Shown here: positions 7,614 to 16,405 of the stretch, in pieces
Position numbering within the stretch: the first letter of the stretch is position 1
Layout of the letters: each line of letters begins with the position of its first letter
Notes under the pieces: model-generated
The model's input: the letters and a program-made list of their open reading frames with translations, nothing else
Database searches by the model: none
What the model was told of the DNA's origin: nothing
Position numbers and translations under genes: made by a program
Source of the DNA: Sinorhizobium alkalisoli
Lineage (GTDB): Bacteria; Pseudomonadota; Alphaproteobacteria; Rhizobiales; Rhizobiaceae
Assembly: GCF_008932245.1 (NCBI RefSeq)
Contig: NZ_CP034909.1
Location: 1,426,001-1,490,000 of the forward strand
Direction: 5' to 3'
DNA length: 64,000 bases

Positions 7614-8744
7614 TTACACCGGTGGCAGGTCGCCGCGCTGCCAGCCTTCGTGCGTCTCCGCCATGAAATCGGCATAGCGCCCCGCTTCGATGGCCTTTCG
7701 GATGCCGACCATGAGTTCCTGATAGTAGGCGAGATTGTTCCAGCTGAGCAGCATGCCGCCGAGCGATTCGTTCGAGCGGATAAGATGATGCAGGTAGGCG
7801 CGCGAGTAGTCGCGCGTCGCCGGACAGGAGGACTGCTCGTCGAGCGGCCGCGTGTCCTCCGCATGCCGTGCATTGCGCAGGTTGATGCGGCCATGGCGGG
7901 TGAAGGCCAGCCCATGGCGGCCTGAACGGGTCGGCATGACGCAGTCGAACATGTCGATGCCATGCGCGACCGACTTCAGAATGTCGTCGGGGGTGCCGAC
8001 GCCCATTAGATAGCGCGGCTTCTCCTCCGGCAGGGCCGGACAGGTGACGTCCAGCATGTCGAGCATGACCTCCTGCGGTTCGCCGACGGCAAGACCGCCG
8101 ACGGCATAGCCCTTGAGGTCGAGATCCTTCAGTGCCAGCGCCGAGCGCTCGCGGAGTTTCGGACTATCGCCGCCCTGCACGATGCCGAACATGGCCTTGC
8201 CCGGCTGATCGCCGAATGCGGTCTTGCAGCGTTCGGCCCAGCGCAGCGACATTTCCATGGCGCGCTCGATCTCGTCGGGCTCTGCCGGCAGCGCCACGCA
8301 TTCGTCGAGCTGCATCTGAATGTCGCTGTCGAGCAGCCCCTGGATCTCGATCGAGCGCTCGGGCGACATGTGATAGAGCGCGCCGTCGACATGGCTCTTG
8401 AAGGTGACGCCCTGTTCGTTGAGCTTGCGCAGGCTGGAGAGCGACATAACCTGGAAGCCGCCGCTGTCGGTCAGGATCGGCCGCTCCCAGCGGATGAATT
8501 TGTGCAGGCCGCCGAGACGCGCTACGCGCTCGGCGCCGGGGCGCAGCATCAGATGATAGGTATTGCCGAGGATGATGTCGGCGCCGAGCTCGCGGACCTG
8601 GTCGAGATACATCGCCTTGACCGTGCCGACGGTACCGACCGGCATGAAGGCCGGCGTGCGTATCGTGCCCCGTGGCATGAGAACCTCGCCGCGCCGCGCC
8701 TTGCCGTCCGTTGCAAGTAGCTTGAATTGAAACGTGTCAGTCAT
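7614..8744 (-). CDS. tgt: tRNA-guanine transglycosylase
   Basis: A 376-residue Tgt, which exchanges guanine-34 for preQ1 in tRNAs with GUN anticodons, part of queuosine synthesis. Family blocks are all present: [31 protein letters not shown] (with the active-site Asp), [13 protein letters not shown] [22 protein letters not shown], and the C-terminal DCVMPTR (nucleophile Asp) region. Its ATG comes directly after the queA stop codon with no gap, so the two are co-transcribed and probably translationally coupled. It converges with the SDR-SEC-C gene. Confidence 0.97.
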   Translation of the reverse strand: MTDTFQFKLLATDGKARRGEVLMPRGTIRTPAFMPVGTVGTVKAMYLDQVRELGADIILGNTYHLMLRPGAERVARLGGLHKFIRWERPILTDSGGFQVMSLSSLRKLNEQGVTFKSHVDGALYHMSPERSIEIQGLLDSDIQMQLDECVALPAEPDEIERAMEMSLRWAERCKTAFGDQPGKAMFGIVQGGDSPKLRERSALALKDLDLKGYAVGGLAVGEPQEVMLDMLDVTCPALPEEKPRYLMGVGTPDDILKSVAHGIDMFDCVMPTRSGRHGLAFTRHGRINLRNARHAEDTRPLDEQSSCPATRDYSRAYLHHLIRSNESLGGMLLSWNNLAYYQELMVGIRKAIEAGRYADFMAETHEGWQRGDLPPV

Positions 8745-9827
8745 TCAGTCTTTCCGGAAAAGCAGGCTTGCATCGCCGTAGGAATAGAAGCGATAGCCGG
8801 ATGCGATCGCATGGGTGTAGGCGGCGCGCATGGTATCGAGGCCGGCGAAAGCGGAAACGAGCATGAACAGGGTCGATTTCGGCAGGTGGAAATTGGTCAC
8901 CAGCGCGTCGACGGCACGGAAGCGGTAGCCGGGGGTGATGAAAATGCCGGTCGGGCCCGACCAGGGACGGATACTGCCTTCCTTCGTTGCCGCGCTTTCG
9001 ACGAGCCGAAGCGATGTCGTGCCGACGCAGACGATGCGTCCGCCTCGGGCGCGAACAGCGTTTATCTTCTCCGCCGTTGCCGCGTCCACATGGCCGATTT
9101 CTTCATGCATCACATGGTCTTCGGTATCGTCGGCCTTGACCGGCAGGAAAGTGCCGGCGCCCACGTGGAGGGTAACGAAATGGCGCTCGATGCCCGCCTG
9201 GTCGAGCTTGGCAAAGAGCCGATCGGTGAAGTGCAGTCCAGCCGTCGGAGCCGCCACGGCCCCCTCTTCCCGCGCATAGATCGTCTGGTAATCGGTCCGG
9301 TCGCGGGCGTCCTCCGGGCGCTTCGAAGCGATATAGGGCGGCAGCGGGATGTGGCCCACGCTCATGATCGCCTCGTCGAGTGCAGGTCCGGAAAGGTCGA
9401 ACCGGAGCGTGACTTCGCCGGCCTCGCCTTTTTCTTCGACCGTAGCTTCAAGTGCACCAAGCAGGCAGACGTTTTCGCCGTGACCGAAACTGATCCTGTC
9501 GCCGGCTTTCAGCCGCTTGGCCGGACGTGCGAACGCCTTCCAGCGATCGGCCGTAACGCGCATATGCAGCGTCAGGGATACCGACGTGGCTACGTCCTCG
9601 CCGCGCCTGCGGATACCTTCGAGCTGGGCCGGTATGACCTTGGTATCGTTGAAAACGAGAGCATCGCCGGCCTTCAGGAACGATGGCAGGTCGAGAACAC
9701 AGTTATCCGCAAGAAGCCGCTCGCCTTGCGGCCGCACGACGAGCATGCGTGCACTGTCGCGCGGGCTCGCGGGCCTCAGCGCAATCGAAGTCTCCGGCAG
9801 GTCGAAGTCAAACAGGTCTACGCGCAT
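8745..9827 (-). CDS. queA: S-adenosylmethionine:tRNA ribosyltransferase-isomerase
   Basis: A 360-residue QueA, the enzyme that adds the epoxycyclopentane ring from SAM to preQ1 in tRNA, following Tgt in the queuosine pathway. Recognised by the start [58 protein letters not shown], and the C-terminal [17 protein letters not shown] block. Length is usual. It lies upstream of tgt in a two-gene operon on the minus strand, separated from ppiB by a terminator. Confidence 0.97.
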   Translation of the reverse strand: MRVDLFDFDLPETSIALRPASPRDSARMLVVRPQGERLLADNCVLDLPSFLKAGDALVFNDTKVIPAQLEGIRRRGEDVATSVSLTLHMRVTADRWKAFARPAKRLKAGDRISFGHGENVCLLGALEATVEEKGEAGEVTLRFDLSGPALDEAIMSVGHIPLPPYIASKRPEDARDRTDYQTIYAREEGAVAAPTAGLHFTDRLFAKLDQAGIERHFVTLHVGAGTFLPVKADDTEDHVMHEEIGHVDAATAEKINAVRARGGRIVCVGTTSLRLVESAATKEGSIRPWSGPTGIFITPGYRFRAVDALVTNFHLPKSTLFMLVSAFAGLDTMRAAYTHAIASGYRFYSYGDASLLFRKD

Positions 9828-9848
9828 CTCTGTATTCGGACAAAAAGC

Positions 9849-9901
9849 AAACCCGCCCCGGCGGCATCGGCGCGACCGGCGCGGGCCAGCGAGGCGGGTT
9901 T
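9849..9901 (-). terminator. Rho-independent terminator after ppiB
   Basis: AAACCCGCC (9849-9857) pairs with GGCGGGTTT (9893-9901). On the minus strand the stem is followed by a TTTGCTTTTTG stretch. It ends the coaD-ppiA-ppiB transcript just before queA. Confidence 0.75.
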
Positions 9902-9916
9902 GTGCATTAGCGCAAA

Positions 9917-10426
9917 TCAGGCGTCGGCGGCAACCCGCATCGACACGATCGAATCGGGATCGCGCACCGGCTCGCCGCGCTTGATCTTGTCGATATTCTC
10001 CATGCCTTCGACCACCTGTCCCCAGACGGAATACTGCTTGTTGAGCCAGGGAGCGTCGGTGAAGCAGATGAAGAACTGCGAATTGGCCGAGTTCGGCATC
10101 TGGCTGCGAGCCATCGAGCAGGTGCCGCGCACATGGGAGACGTCGGAGAACTCGGCTTTGAGGTCCGGCTTGGAGGAGCCGCCCATGCCGGCGCGCGCCG
10201 GATTGAACTGGTCGCCGCCGGTCTTCCCGTACTGCACGTCGCCGGTCTGGGCCATGAAGTCCTCGATCACGCGATGGAAAACCACGCCATCATAGGCGCC
10301 TTCGCGCGCAAGTTCCTTTATGCGGGCGACATGGCCCGGAGCCACGTCCGGCATGAGCTCGATCACCACCCTGCCCTTCGTGGTTTCCATGATGATCGTG
10401 TTTTCCGGATCCTTGATCTCGGCCAT
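9917..10426 (-). CDS. ppiB: Peptidyl-prolyl cis-trans isomerase, cytoplasmic cyclophilin
   Basis: A 169-residue single-domain cyclophilin without export signal. It speeds proline isomerisation during folding. Motifs: [15 protein letters not shown] (catalytic Arg in FHRV), [17 protein letters not shown], and [17 protein letters not shown]. The Trp in the last block corresponds to the cyclosporin-site position. It follows the exported paralogue ppiA by 22 bases; the two are tandem copies that differ mainly in the signal peptide. Confidence 0.94.
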   Translation of the reverse strand: MAEIKDPENTIIMETTKGRVVIELMPDVAPGHVARIKELAREGAYDGVVFHRVIEDFMAQTGDVQYGKTGGDQFNPARAGMGGSSKPDLKAEFSDVSHVRGTCSMARSQMPNSANSQFFICFTDAPWLNKQYSVWGQVVEGMENIDKIKRGEPVRDPDSIVSMRVAADA

Positions 10427-10448
10427 GGTGTTTCTCCTTCTCTTTGAT

Positions 10449-11021
10449 TTACTTGCCGACCTTGACGTTGATCATCCGGTCGGGGTCGCTGACGGCGCCA
10501 TTGTTGGCTTCGTCACCCCGCTTGATCTTGTCGACGTTCTCCATGCCTTCGACGACCTTTCCGACGACCGTGTACTGGCCGTTGAGGAAGTCGCCGGGCG
10601 CGAACATGATGAAGAACTGCGAATTGGCGCTGTTGGGGTCCTGCGAACGGGCCATGCCGACAGTGCCGCGCTCGAAAGGCACGTCGGAGAACTCGGCCGG
10701 CAGATCGGGTTTCGAGGAGCCGCCGGTTCCGGCGAGCTCGGGCCGAAAGCCCTCCTGCATGTCGCCGTACTGAACGTCACCGGTCTGGGCCATGAAACCC
10801 TGGATCACGCGGTGGAAGGCGACATTGTCGTATTCTGCGGCAGCTGCCAGTTCCTTGATCCGCTGGACGTGCTTCGGCGCGATGTCCGGACGCAGTTCGA
10901 TCACGACAGGACCGTCCTTGAGTTCGATGGTCAGGTAGTCGTCGTTCGACTGTGCGAGCGCGCCGCCCGTGAAGGAGGCAAGCGCCAGTGCGCCGGCGAG
11001 AGCGAAATGGAGGATTTTCAT
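10449..11021 (-). CDS. ppiA: Peptidyl-prolyl cis-trans isomerase, exported cyclophilin
   Basis: A 190-residue cyclophilin with an N-terminal signal peptide (MKILHFALAGALALASFTGGALAQ) and thus a periplasmic location. The catalytic blocks [34 protein letters not shown] and FLNGQYTVVGKVVEGM are intact. It lies 23 bases after coaD and 22 before ppiB, forming an operon. Its role would be folding of exported proteins. Confidence 0.94.
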   Translation of the reverse strand: MKILHFALAGALALASFTGGALAQSNDDYLTIELKDGPVVIELRPDIAPKHVQRIKELAAAAEYDNVAFHRVIQGFMAQTGDVQYGDMQEGFRPELAGTGGSSKPDLPAEFSDVPFERGTVGMARSQDPNSANSQFFIMFAPGDFLNGQYTVVGKVVEGMENVDKIKRGDEANNGAVSDPDRMINVKVGK

Positions 11022-11044
11022 GGGTTCTCCTTGCGTGATGTGGC

Positions 11045-11539
11045 TCAGGCGTTGTGCTTTGCCTGCAGCGCCCGATAGACCGCCTTGGGAACGAAGGCGC
11101 TGACGTCGCCGCCCATGGCCGCGATCTGCCGGACCAATGTGGCCGTAATGGGCCGCGAGGCCGTTCCCGCTGGCAGAAACAGCGTCTGGATGTCGGGCGC
11201 CATCTGCCGGTTCATGCCGGCCATCTGCATTTCGTAGTCGAGGTCGGTGCCGTCGCGCAAACCTCGTACCAGAAGGGATGCGCCGTGTTCGCGGGCGGCA
11301 TCGACCACAAGGTTGCCGAAGGCGACGATGGCGATATCTCCAGCCCTTTCCGGCAGGGATTCGCCCAGCGACTGGCGGATGAGCGCCGCGCGCTCCTCGA
11401 ATGAAAAAAGCGGTGTCTTACCGGGATGGATGCCGATCGCCACGATCACCTTCGAAGCGACATTCAGCGCCTGGACGAGCACGTCGAGATGCCCGTTCGT
11501 CATCGGGTCGAAGGAACCGGGATAGAATGCCGTGGTCAT
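11045..11539 (-). CDS. coaD: Phosphopantetheine adenylyltransferase
   Basis: A 164-residue CoaD that joins ATP and 4'-phosphopantetheine to make dephospho-CoA, the penultimate step of coenzyme A synthesis. It starts [20 protein letters not shown], with the T/HxGH nucleotidyltransferase motif (TNGH). Further marks are [22 protein letters not shown] and the C-terminal [13 protein letters not shown]. The frame continues upstream to 11593, but the ATG at 11539 gives the standard family start. First gene of coaD-ppiA-ppiB. Confidence 0.96.
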   Translation of the reverse strand: MTTAFYPGSFDPMTNGHLDVLVQALNVASKVIVAIGIHPGKTPLFSFEERAALIRQSLGESLPERAGDIAIVAFGNLVVDAAREHGASLLVRGLRDGTDLDYEMQMAGMNRQMAPDIQTLFLPAGTASRPITATLVRQIAAMGGDVSAFVPKAVYRALQAKHNA

Positions 11540-11763
11540 CGCGCCTGTTTCCATTTGGTGAAGCCTTTTGTCATGGACCGCGGCGAACCGCAAGGGCGCG
11601 CGCGGCTCGCCGCTGTTCCCCTGGAAACAACCAGAGCGAAAGAATGAATGCTAAATGAACGCAACGTTCAAGTTCATTTCACGCCGGATGTCGTAGCGTA
11701 GGCCAACGTTGGACGGAACCATTTTCGAGAGCGTGCCGTTGTAGCGATTGAAAGGAGACGGCT

Positions 11764-11895
11764 ATGGGACTTGCTCTGTTTTCGATGGCGATGTTTTTCG
11801 CGATGAGCTTTGCGACAATTCATGCGCTTCGCGACGAGGCCCGCGGCCGTGCGACCGCACTATCGGCAGCGGTCACCCGACCAAAGAGGAGATGA
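11764..11895 (+). CDS. Tiny membrane protein (43 aa)
   Basis: Begins MGLALFSMAMFFAMSFATIH, a single hydrophobic helix, followed by a basic tail (RDEARGRATALSAAVTRPKRR). A strong AAAGGAG site stands seven bases before the ATG, which is the best evidence that it is translated. Function unknown. A RIME-like repeat and a strong terminator follow downstream, so it may head a short transcript. Confidence 0.55.
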   Translation: MGLALFSMAMFFAMSFATIHALRDEARGRATALSAAVTRPKRR

Positions 11896-11906
11896 CGGCG
11901 CGTGCG

Positions 11907-12005
11907 GCGACAGCGCCGCGCGTCTTATCAGATCCGCAATGGTAGCGGTAGCACTCTGAATTGCTGCATGCAGGAAATGCCTCCAGGAAACTTCTGCCAG
12001 GAAGT
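11907..12005. repeat. RIME-like intergenic repeat, copy 1 (degenerate)
   Basis: Starts with GCGCCGCGCGTCTTATCAGA (about 11913) and continues GCAATGGTAGCGGTAGCACTC then AATTGCTGCATG. The same ordered blocks recur at 26600, 37041 and 59770 in this window. The right half here is rearranged into a CAGGAAATGCCTCCAGGAAA segment. Confidence 0.55.
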
Positions 12006-12052
12006 TTCATGACAAGCGGCCTCGTTACTTCCCCGGATGGGGTCGCTCTTGC

Positions 12053-12090
12053 AAGCCGGACGGTCTCCCCTGCCCGTCCGGCTTTTCTTT
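12053..12090 (+). terminator. Rho-independent terminator
   Basis: AAGCCGGACGG (12053-12063) pairs with CCGTCCGGCTT (12074-12084), an 11-base stem with a T-rich tail TTTTCTTT on the plus strand. No annotated gene ends just before it; the nearest plus-strand stop is at 11895, so a short untranslated RNA may end here. Confidence 0.75.
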
Positions 12091-12111
12091 GCCGGGTTCG
12101 CAGCTCCGCCC

Positions 12112-13509
12112 TCAATATCCGGCGTACGAGCGTGAGCCGAGCAGGCGGAAGAAGCGCCAGTTGAGCAACAGGGCGGCAGTCCCGAGCCCCAGCACGAAAC
12201 CGAACCAGACGCCGACGCCGCCGAAGGCGAGCGGGAAGGCGACGGCCCAGGCACAAAGAAAACCGACCGGCCAATAGGCAATCATCGCCAGGACCATCGG
12301 CACCGTCGTATCCTTGAGTCCGCGCAGCAGCCCGGCAGCGATCGCCTGGAGCCCATCCATCAGCTGGAAGGCGCCGGCGATCACGATCAGCGGACCGGCG
12401 AAGGCAAGCACCTTGGCAGCGTCGGGCCGGCTCGTGTCCAGGTAGAGTGCGGCCAACTCGCGCGGAAACAGTGCAAAAACGGCGCTGCTGACGGCGGCAA
12501 ACCCGCAACCGAGCGCGAGCGTGGCAATGGCCGCACGTCTGACGCCCAGCATGTCGCCGCTGCCATAGGCATGCCCCACGCGGATTGTGCCGGCCTGCGC
12601 CAGGCCCAAGGGGATCATGAAGGCGATCGAGGCGAACTGCAGCGCGATGCCATGGGCCGCCAGCTCGATCGTGCCGATCATTCCCATGAGCAAGGATGCC
12701 ACGGTGAAAAGGCTCACTTCCGCGAGGATCGTCAGCGAAATCGGCAGGCCGAGACGGACGACCTCGAAGAAGACCGGCCAGTCTGCCCGCCAGAAACGGA
12801 CGAACAGTTGATAGCCGTGAAGTTCCGCGCGACTGTTGATATAGCCGATCGTCAGGGCGACGCCGAAAATCGCCACACAGACGGCCGCTATCGCCGCGCC
12901 GGACAGTCCGAATGCGGGGAAACCGAAGTGGCCGAAGATCAGCACGTAGCAAAGGCCGGCGTTGAGCACCAGGGTGGCGAGCGTCACGTAGAGGATCACC
13001 CCTGCCCGCTCGAGCCCGCCGAGAAACGCCCGAAACACCAGGAAGAGCAGGTTCGGAAACATTGCCCATTGCGCGACGCGCAGATATTTTCCGGCGAGTT
13101 CCGCAACGTCCGGCGCCTGGCCGGCGAAGAGCAGGATAGGCTCGGCCAACCAGAGGATAGGTGCCGTCAGCACGCTGTAGAGCAGCACCACCCACATGCC
13201 CATGCGAACGGCTCGGCGGACGGATATCTTGTCGCCGCTGCCCCGAGCCTGGGCGACCATCGGCACCACGGCATGCGCGAAGCCGCTGCCGAAGATGAAG
13301 ACGGTAAAGAAGGCCTGCGTGGCAAGAATGACCGCGGCGAGTTGCGTTGCGCCCAGCTGGCCGACCATCAGCACATCCGTGGCATTGATCCCAAGCTGCG
13401 CCAGCTGCGCGCCGATGAAGGGCACGCCGAGAGAGATGCTGGCACGAAAATGCGTGCTCCACGAATTGTCGGCCGGCGGCCGTACCCAATCTTTGGTCGC
13501 GGTCAGCAT
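12112..13509 (-). CDS. MATE family efflux transporter (NorM-like)
   Basis: A 465-residue membrane protein with about twelve hydrophobic helices, the size and internal twofold pattern of MATE exporters. It begins with FRASISLGVPFIGAQLAQLGINATDVLMVGQLG, typical of the first helix pair of NorM, and has the repeated AxPI/PxxLxxL segments at the start of the second half (VRLGLPISLTILAEVSLF). It should expel cationic drugs or secondary metabolites using an ion gradient. GAGGAG precedes the ATG by six bases. The MFS exporter upstream is on the same strand, 151 bases away. Confidence 0.92.
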   Translation of the reverse strand: MLTATKDWVRPPADNSWSTHFRASISLGVPFIGAQLAQLGINATDVLMVGQLGATQLAAVILATQAFFTVFIFGSGFAHAVVPMVAQARGSGDKISVRRAVRMGMWVVLLYSVLTAPILWLAEPILLFAGQAPDVAELAGKYLRVAQWAMFPNLLFLVFRAFLGGLERAGVILYVTLATLVLNAGLCYVLIFGHFGFPAFGLSGAAIAAVCVAIFGVALTIGYINSRAELHGYQLFVRFWRADWPVFFEVVRLGLPISLTILAEVSLFTVASLLMGMIGTIELAAHGIALQFASIAFMIPLGLAQAGTIRVGHAYGSGDMLGVRRAAIATLALGCGFAAVSSAVFALFPRELAALYLDTSRPDAAKVLAFAGPLIVIAGAFQLMDGLQAIAAGLLRGLKDTTVPMVLAMIAYWPVGFLCAWAVAFPLAFGGVGVWFGFVLGLGTAALLLNWRFFRLLGSRSYAGY

Positions 13510-13660
13510 GGAACTCCTCGCTCGATAACGGCGACGGTCTTGAGACCTGTTGAAGGAGAGCGATGGTTACAGCACCACCGGTACGGGCGCCAGCAGCAAG
13601 CAACGCCCTGTCTAAACTTTCATCGATCCATCAAGGAAATTGATCGAATCGCCCGCAAGC

Positions 13661-14920
13661 CTAAGCCTCTGTTGGACTCGACGCGGCACGCTCGAATGTG
13701 ACGCCGCGGGCGCGACGCACACGCAGGTGGAAGATCGCGAGAGCTGCAGCGACCAGACAGGTCGAAATCGCATAGGGTGCACCGGAGAATCGGTATGTGG
13801 CCGCCGGCCCTGCGAAATGCGCAAAGATCTGCGTGAACAGCAGCGGTCCGAGGATGGTCGTTGCGCTCGATATGCTGGTGAGCGCACCCTGCAATTCGCC
13901 CTGGGCCGAGGATGGCACATGGGCCGACGCGATGCTGCGCAATGGCGGCTCAGCGAGGCTCTCGAGCGCCGTTGCGACGATCACGACATAGACCATCCAT
14001 CCTTGCCACGCGGCTGCGTAGCCCGCCATTCCGAGTGCCGTGAACGCAAGGCCGAGCGTCGCCGTTCGTCTTTCGCCCAGTTTCGACACGACCCGCGGCA
14101 GGACGACGGCCATCACGAAGGCGCCGCCGACGCCGAAAACGCCAAGCGACAGGCCGATCTGCCCCTCGCTCCAGCCATAGCGATGGGACGAAACGAAGGA
14201 CCAGACGGCCGGGTAGACGGCATGGGCAAGCCACAGAAGGAAGAAGACGAGGCACACCCATCCGATCCCGCGATATTGACGCATCTGCCTCAGGGCGCCG
14301 AGCGGGTTCGCGCGGCGCCACTCGAAGCGGCGACGATTGGCGGCATCGAGCGTCTCGGGAAGAAGGAAGCAGGCAACGGCGAAGTTGAGAAGGGACAGGC
14401 CAGCCGCACCGAAAAACGGCACTCGCGGTCCGAGCTCGCCGAGAAGTCCGCCAATGACCGGCCCGAGCGCGAAGCCCGTGCCGAAGGCGATGCCGATCAA
14501 GCCGAAATTCCGCGCGCGGTTACTGTCGTCGCTGACGTCGGCGATGAAGGCCGAAGCGGTCCCGAAGCTCGCCCCGCTCACCCCGGCCAGAACGCGGCCT
14601 ATGAAGAGCATCCAGTAGCTGGTTGCAAGCGCGCAGATCAGATTGTCCATTGCAAAGGTGAAGACGGAAGCCAGCAGCACTGGCCGACGCCCGAAGCGGT
14701 CGCTCAGATTGCCGATCAGGGGAGCGAACAGAAACTGCATTGCCGAATAGACGAGCAGCAGCCAGCCGCCGTCGATCGCGGCTTCACCAATCTCCGCTCC
14801 CGTCAACTCGCGCAGGTAGCTCGGCAGCACCGGCACGATGATGGCGATACCCATGATATCGAGTAGCAGGATGAAAAAGACGAGGAGCAGGCCGCGATGA
14901 CTGAAACGCTTGTCGAGCAT
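13661..14920 (-). CDS. MFS transporter, TetA-like drug exporter
   Basis: A 419-residue major facilitator protein with twelve predicted helices. Loop 2-3 carries motif A, GNLSDRFGRRPVLL, and helix 5 has the antiporter motif C-like GFALGPVIGGLLG. The overall pattern, including FSHRGLLLVFFILLLDIMGIAIIVPVLP at the start, matches the tetracycline exporter TetA subfamily. The ATG at 14920 has GGAGGGG upstream and is favoured over the longer frame to 15010. Substrate unknown; proton-coupled export is expected. Confidence 0.92.
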   Translation of the reverse strand: MLDKRFSHRGLLLVFFILLLDIMGIAIIVPVLPSYLRELTGAEIGEAAIDGGWLLLVYSAMQFLFAPLIGNLSDRFGRRPVLLASVFTFAMDNLICALATSYWMLFIGRVLAGVSGASFGTASAFIADVSDDSNRARNFGLIGIAFGTGFALGPVIGGLLGELGPRVPFFGAAGLSLLNFAVACFLLPETLDAANRRRFEWRRANPLGALRQMRQYRGIGWVCLVFFLLWLAHAVYPAVWSFVSSHRYGWSEGQIGLSLGVFGVGGAFVMAVVLPRVVSKLGERRTATLGLAFTALGMAGYAAAWQGWMVYVVIVATALESLAEPPLRSIASAHVPSSAQGELQGALTSISSATTILGPLLFTQIFAHFAGPAATYRFSGAPYAISTCLVAAALAIFHLRVRRARGVTFERAASSPTEA

Positions 14921-15090
14921 CAAGCCCCTCCCTGCCGTCGGCCGAAGCAGCAGACAAACCATGAACGATGTCACCAGAAAAGGTGTATCGCACAATGCTC
15001 CTGGGAACAATGCGTGAACATTTCACTTTTTATGATGCGGCGATCACGCTGCTTTATGGTTCTGCTGCATGTCTCTGGAATCGACCTTGA

Positions 15091-16023
15091 TCAGACCGGA
15101 CTTGAGAAGGTGTCGCAAGCCGACATCCTGCCGCTGTCGAAGCCGCGTTTGAACCAAGTCACCCGCTGCTCGGACGTCCCATGGTTGAAGCTTTCCGGCA
15201 CCACATAGCCTTGCATGCGCTTCTGCAAGGTGTCGTCGCCGATCTGGGTTGCGGCATTCAGCGCCTCCTCCAGATCGCCGCTTTCCAACAGACCCTTCTG
15301 CTCGGTGAATTTGCCCCATATACCGGCAAAGCAATCGGCCTGCAGTTCCACGCGAATCGACATCTGGTTCGCCTCGGCCTCGCTCAACCGCTGGCGCATC
15401 TGGTTGAATTTCGGCAGGACGCCGATCAGATTCTGCACGTGATGGCCCACCTCATGCGCCAGCACATAAGCCTGGGCGAAGTCTCCCGCGGCGTCGAACT
15501 TCCGTGCCAGTTCGTCGAAGAAGCTCATGTCGAGATAGACCTTGCGGTCGCCCGGGCAATAGAAGGGGCCGGAAGCGGCTGAAGTGAAGCCGCAGGCCGA
15601 CTGCACGGCGCCGCTGAAAAGAACAAGCCTCGGCTCCTGGTACTCTTCTCCATTGGCTTGGAAAATCCCGTGCCAGGTGTCTTCCGTTTCGGCCAGCACA
15701 GTCGCCATGAACGCCTTCATCTCCTCTTCCTCGGCTGAACCGCGCGGCGTTTGCGAGCCGTCGCTCTGCTCGAAACCCGGCATATTCACCGGTCCGCCTT
15801 CGATGACCTGAAGCAGATCGATCCCCATGGCTCTGAACAGGAAATAGATGACGACGAGGAAAATGATCGTGCCGATGCTGAGCCCACCGCCCGCGCGCCG
15901 CATGCCGCCAGTGGGGATCCGAATGCCTCCGCCGCGTCCGAACGGACTGCCTCCGATGCGACCTCGGCCTGCGCCCCGTCGATCCTCGACGTTGCTGGAT
16001 TGACGGCGGCCCTTCCACTCCAT
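15091..16023 (-). CDS. YpfJ-type neutral zinc metallopeptidase, membrane-anchored
   Basis: A 310-residue protein of the Zn_peptidase (YpfJ/COG2321) family. The N-terminus is basic and Gly/Arg-rich (residues 1-46), then comes one membrane helix (IGTIIFLVVIYFLF) and a periplasmic domain. That domain has CGFTSAASGPFYCPGDRKVYLD and the zinc site HEVGHH with the catalytic Glu; ELQADCFAG downstream provides the likely third ligand. The family is widespread but its substrates are not known. The gene is alone; the divergent plus-strand neighbour is carB. Confidence 0.92.
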   Translation of the reverse strand: MEWKGRRQSSNVEDRRGAGRGRIGGSPFGRGGGIRIPTGGMRRAGGGLSIGTIIFLVVIYFLFRAMGIDLLQVIEGGPVNMPGFEQSDGSQTPRGSAEEEEMKAFMATVLAETEDTWHGIFQANGEEYQEPRLVLFSGAVQSACGFTSAASGPFYCPGDRKVYLDMSFFDELARKFDAAGDFAQAYVLAHEVGHHVQNLIGVLPKFNQMRQRLSEAEANQMSIRVELQADCFAGIWGKFTEQKGLLESGDLEEALNAATQIGDDTLQKRMQGYVVPESFNHGTSEQRVTWFKRGFDSGRMSACDTFSSPV

Positions 16024-16405
16024 GACTTCTTTCCTCCACTAGACGGCGCGACGTCCGCTTCCTCTCGCTCTCGAGAACCGAAGTCGTTGTAGCCGCAGCC
16101 GCGATTGTTGCAAAACGCATTTGCAGCAGTGCCGGTTTCACGCTGCCCTTGTTTTGGTGGGGCCAAGGACGGGCTTGCAGTCGCGAGAACGCGCTCGCCG
16201 CAGGATCCGCGGCGCCGAGGCATCGCTTTCCGGCCGGGGGCGGATATGTTCCGCTTTATTGTCGATTCCGGAATTTTCGGGGTTTCGCTTGCAGAAACAT
16301 TTGCCTATAAGCCGCTTCTAGCCTGAAAACACCATTGTTGCGCGCCCCGGCCGGTGATCCTTCACCCTGGCCGGCTTTTCGCGCAGCCAGAACGGATGAA
16401 AGCCT
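16024..16405. other. carB upstream region
   Basis: These 382 bases separate the peptidase gene from carB. A CTATAA at 16305-16310 is a candidate -10 box with a poor -35; no coding frame is convincing. The carB leader hairpin (listed separately) is the only clear structure. Confidence 0.4.
16347..16379 (+). terminator. Leader hairpin before carB, possible attenuator
   Basis: CCGGCCGG (16347-16354) can pair with CTGGCCGG (16367-16374, one G-U pair), followed by CTTTTC. It ends 27 bases before the carB ATG and after the candidate -10 box, so it would lie in the carB leader RNA. Confidence 0.4.
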
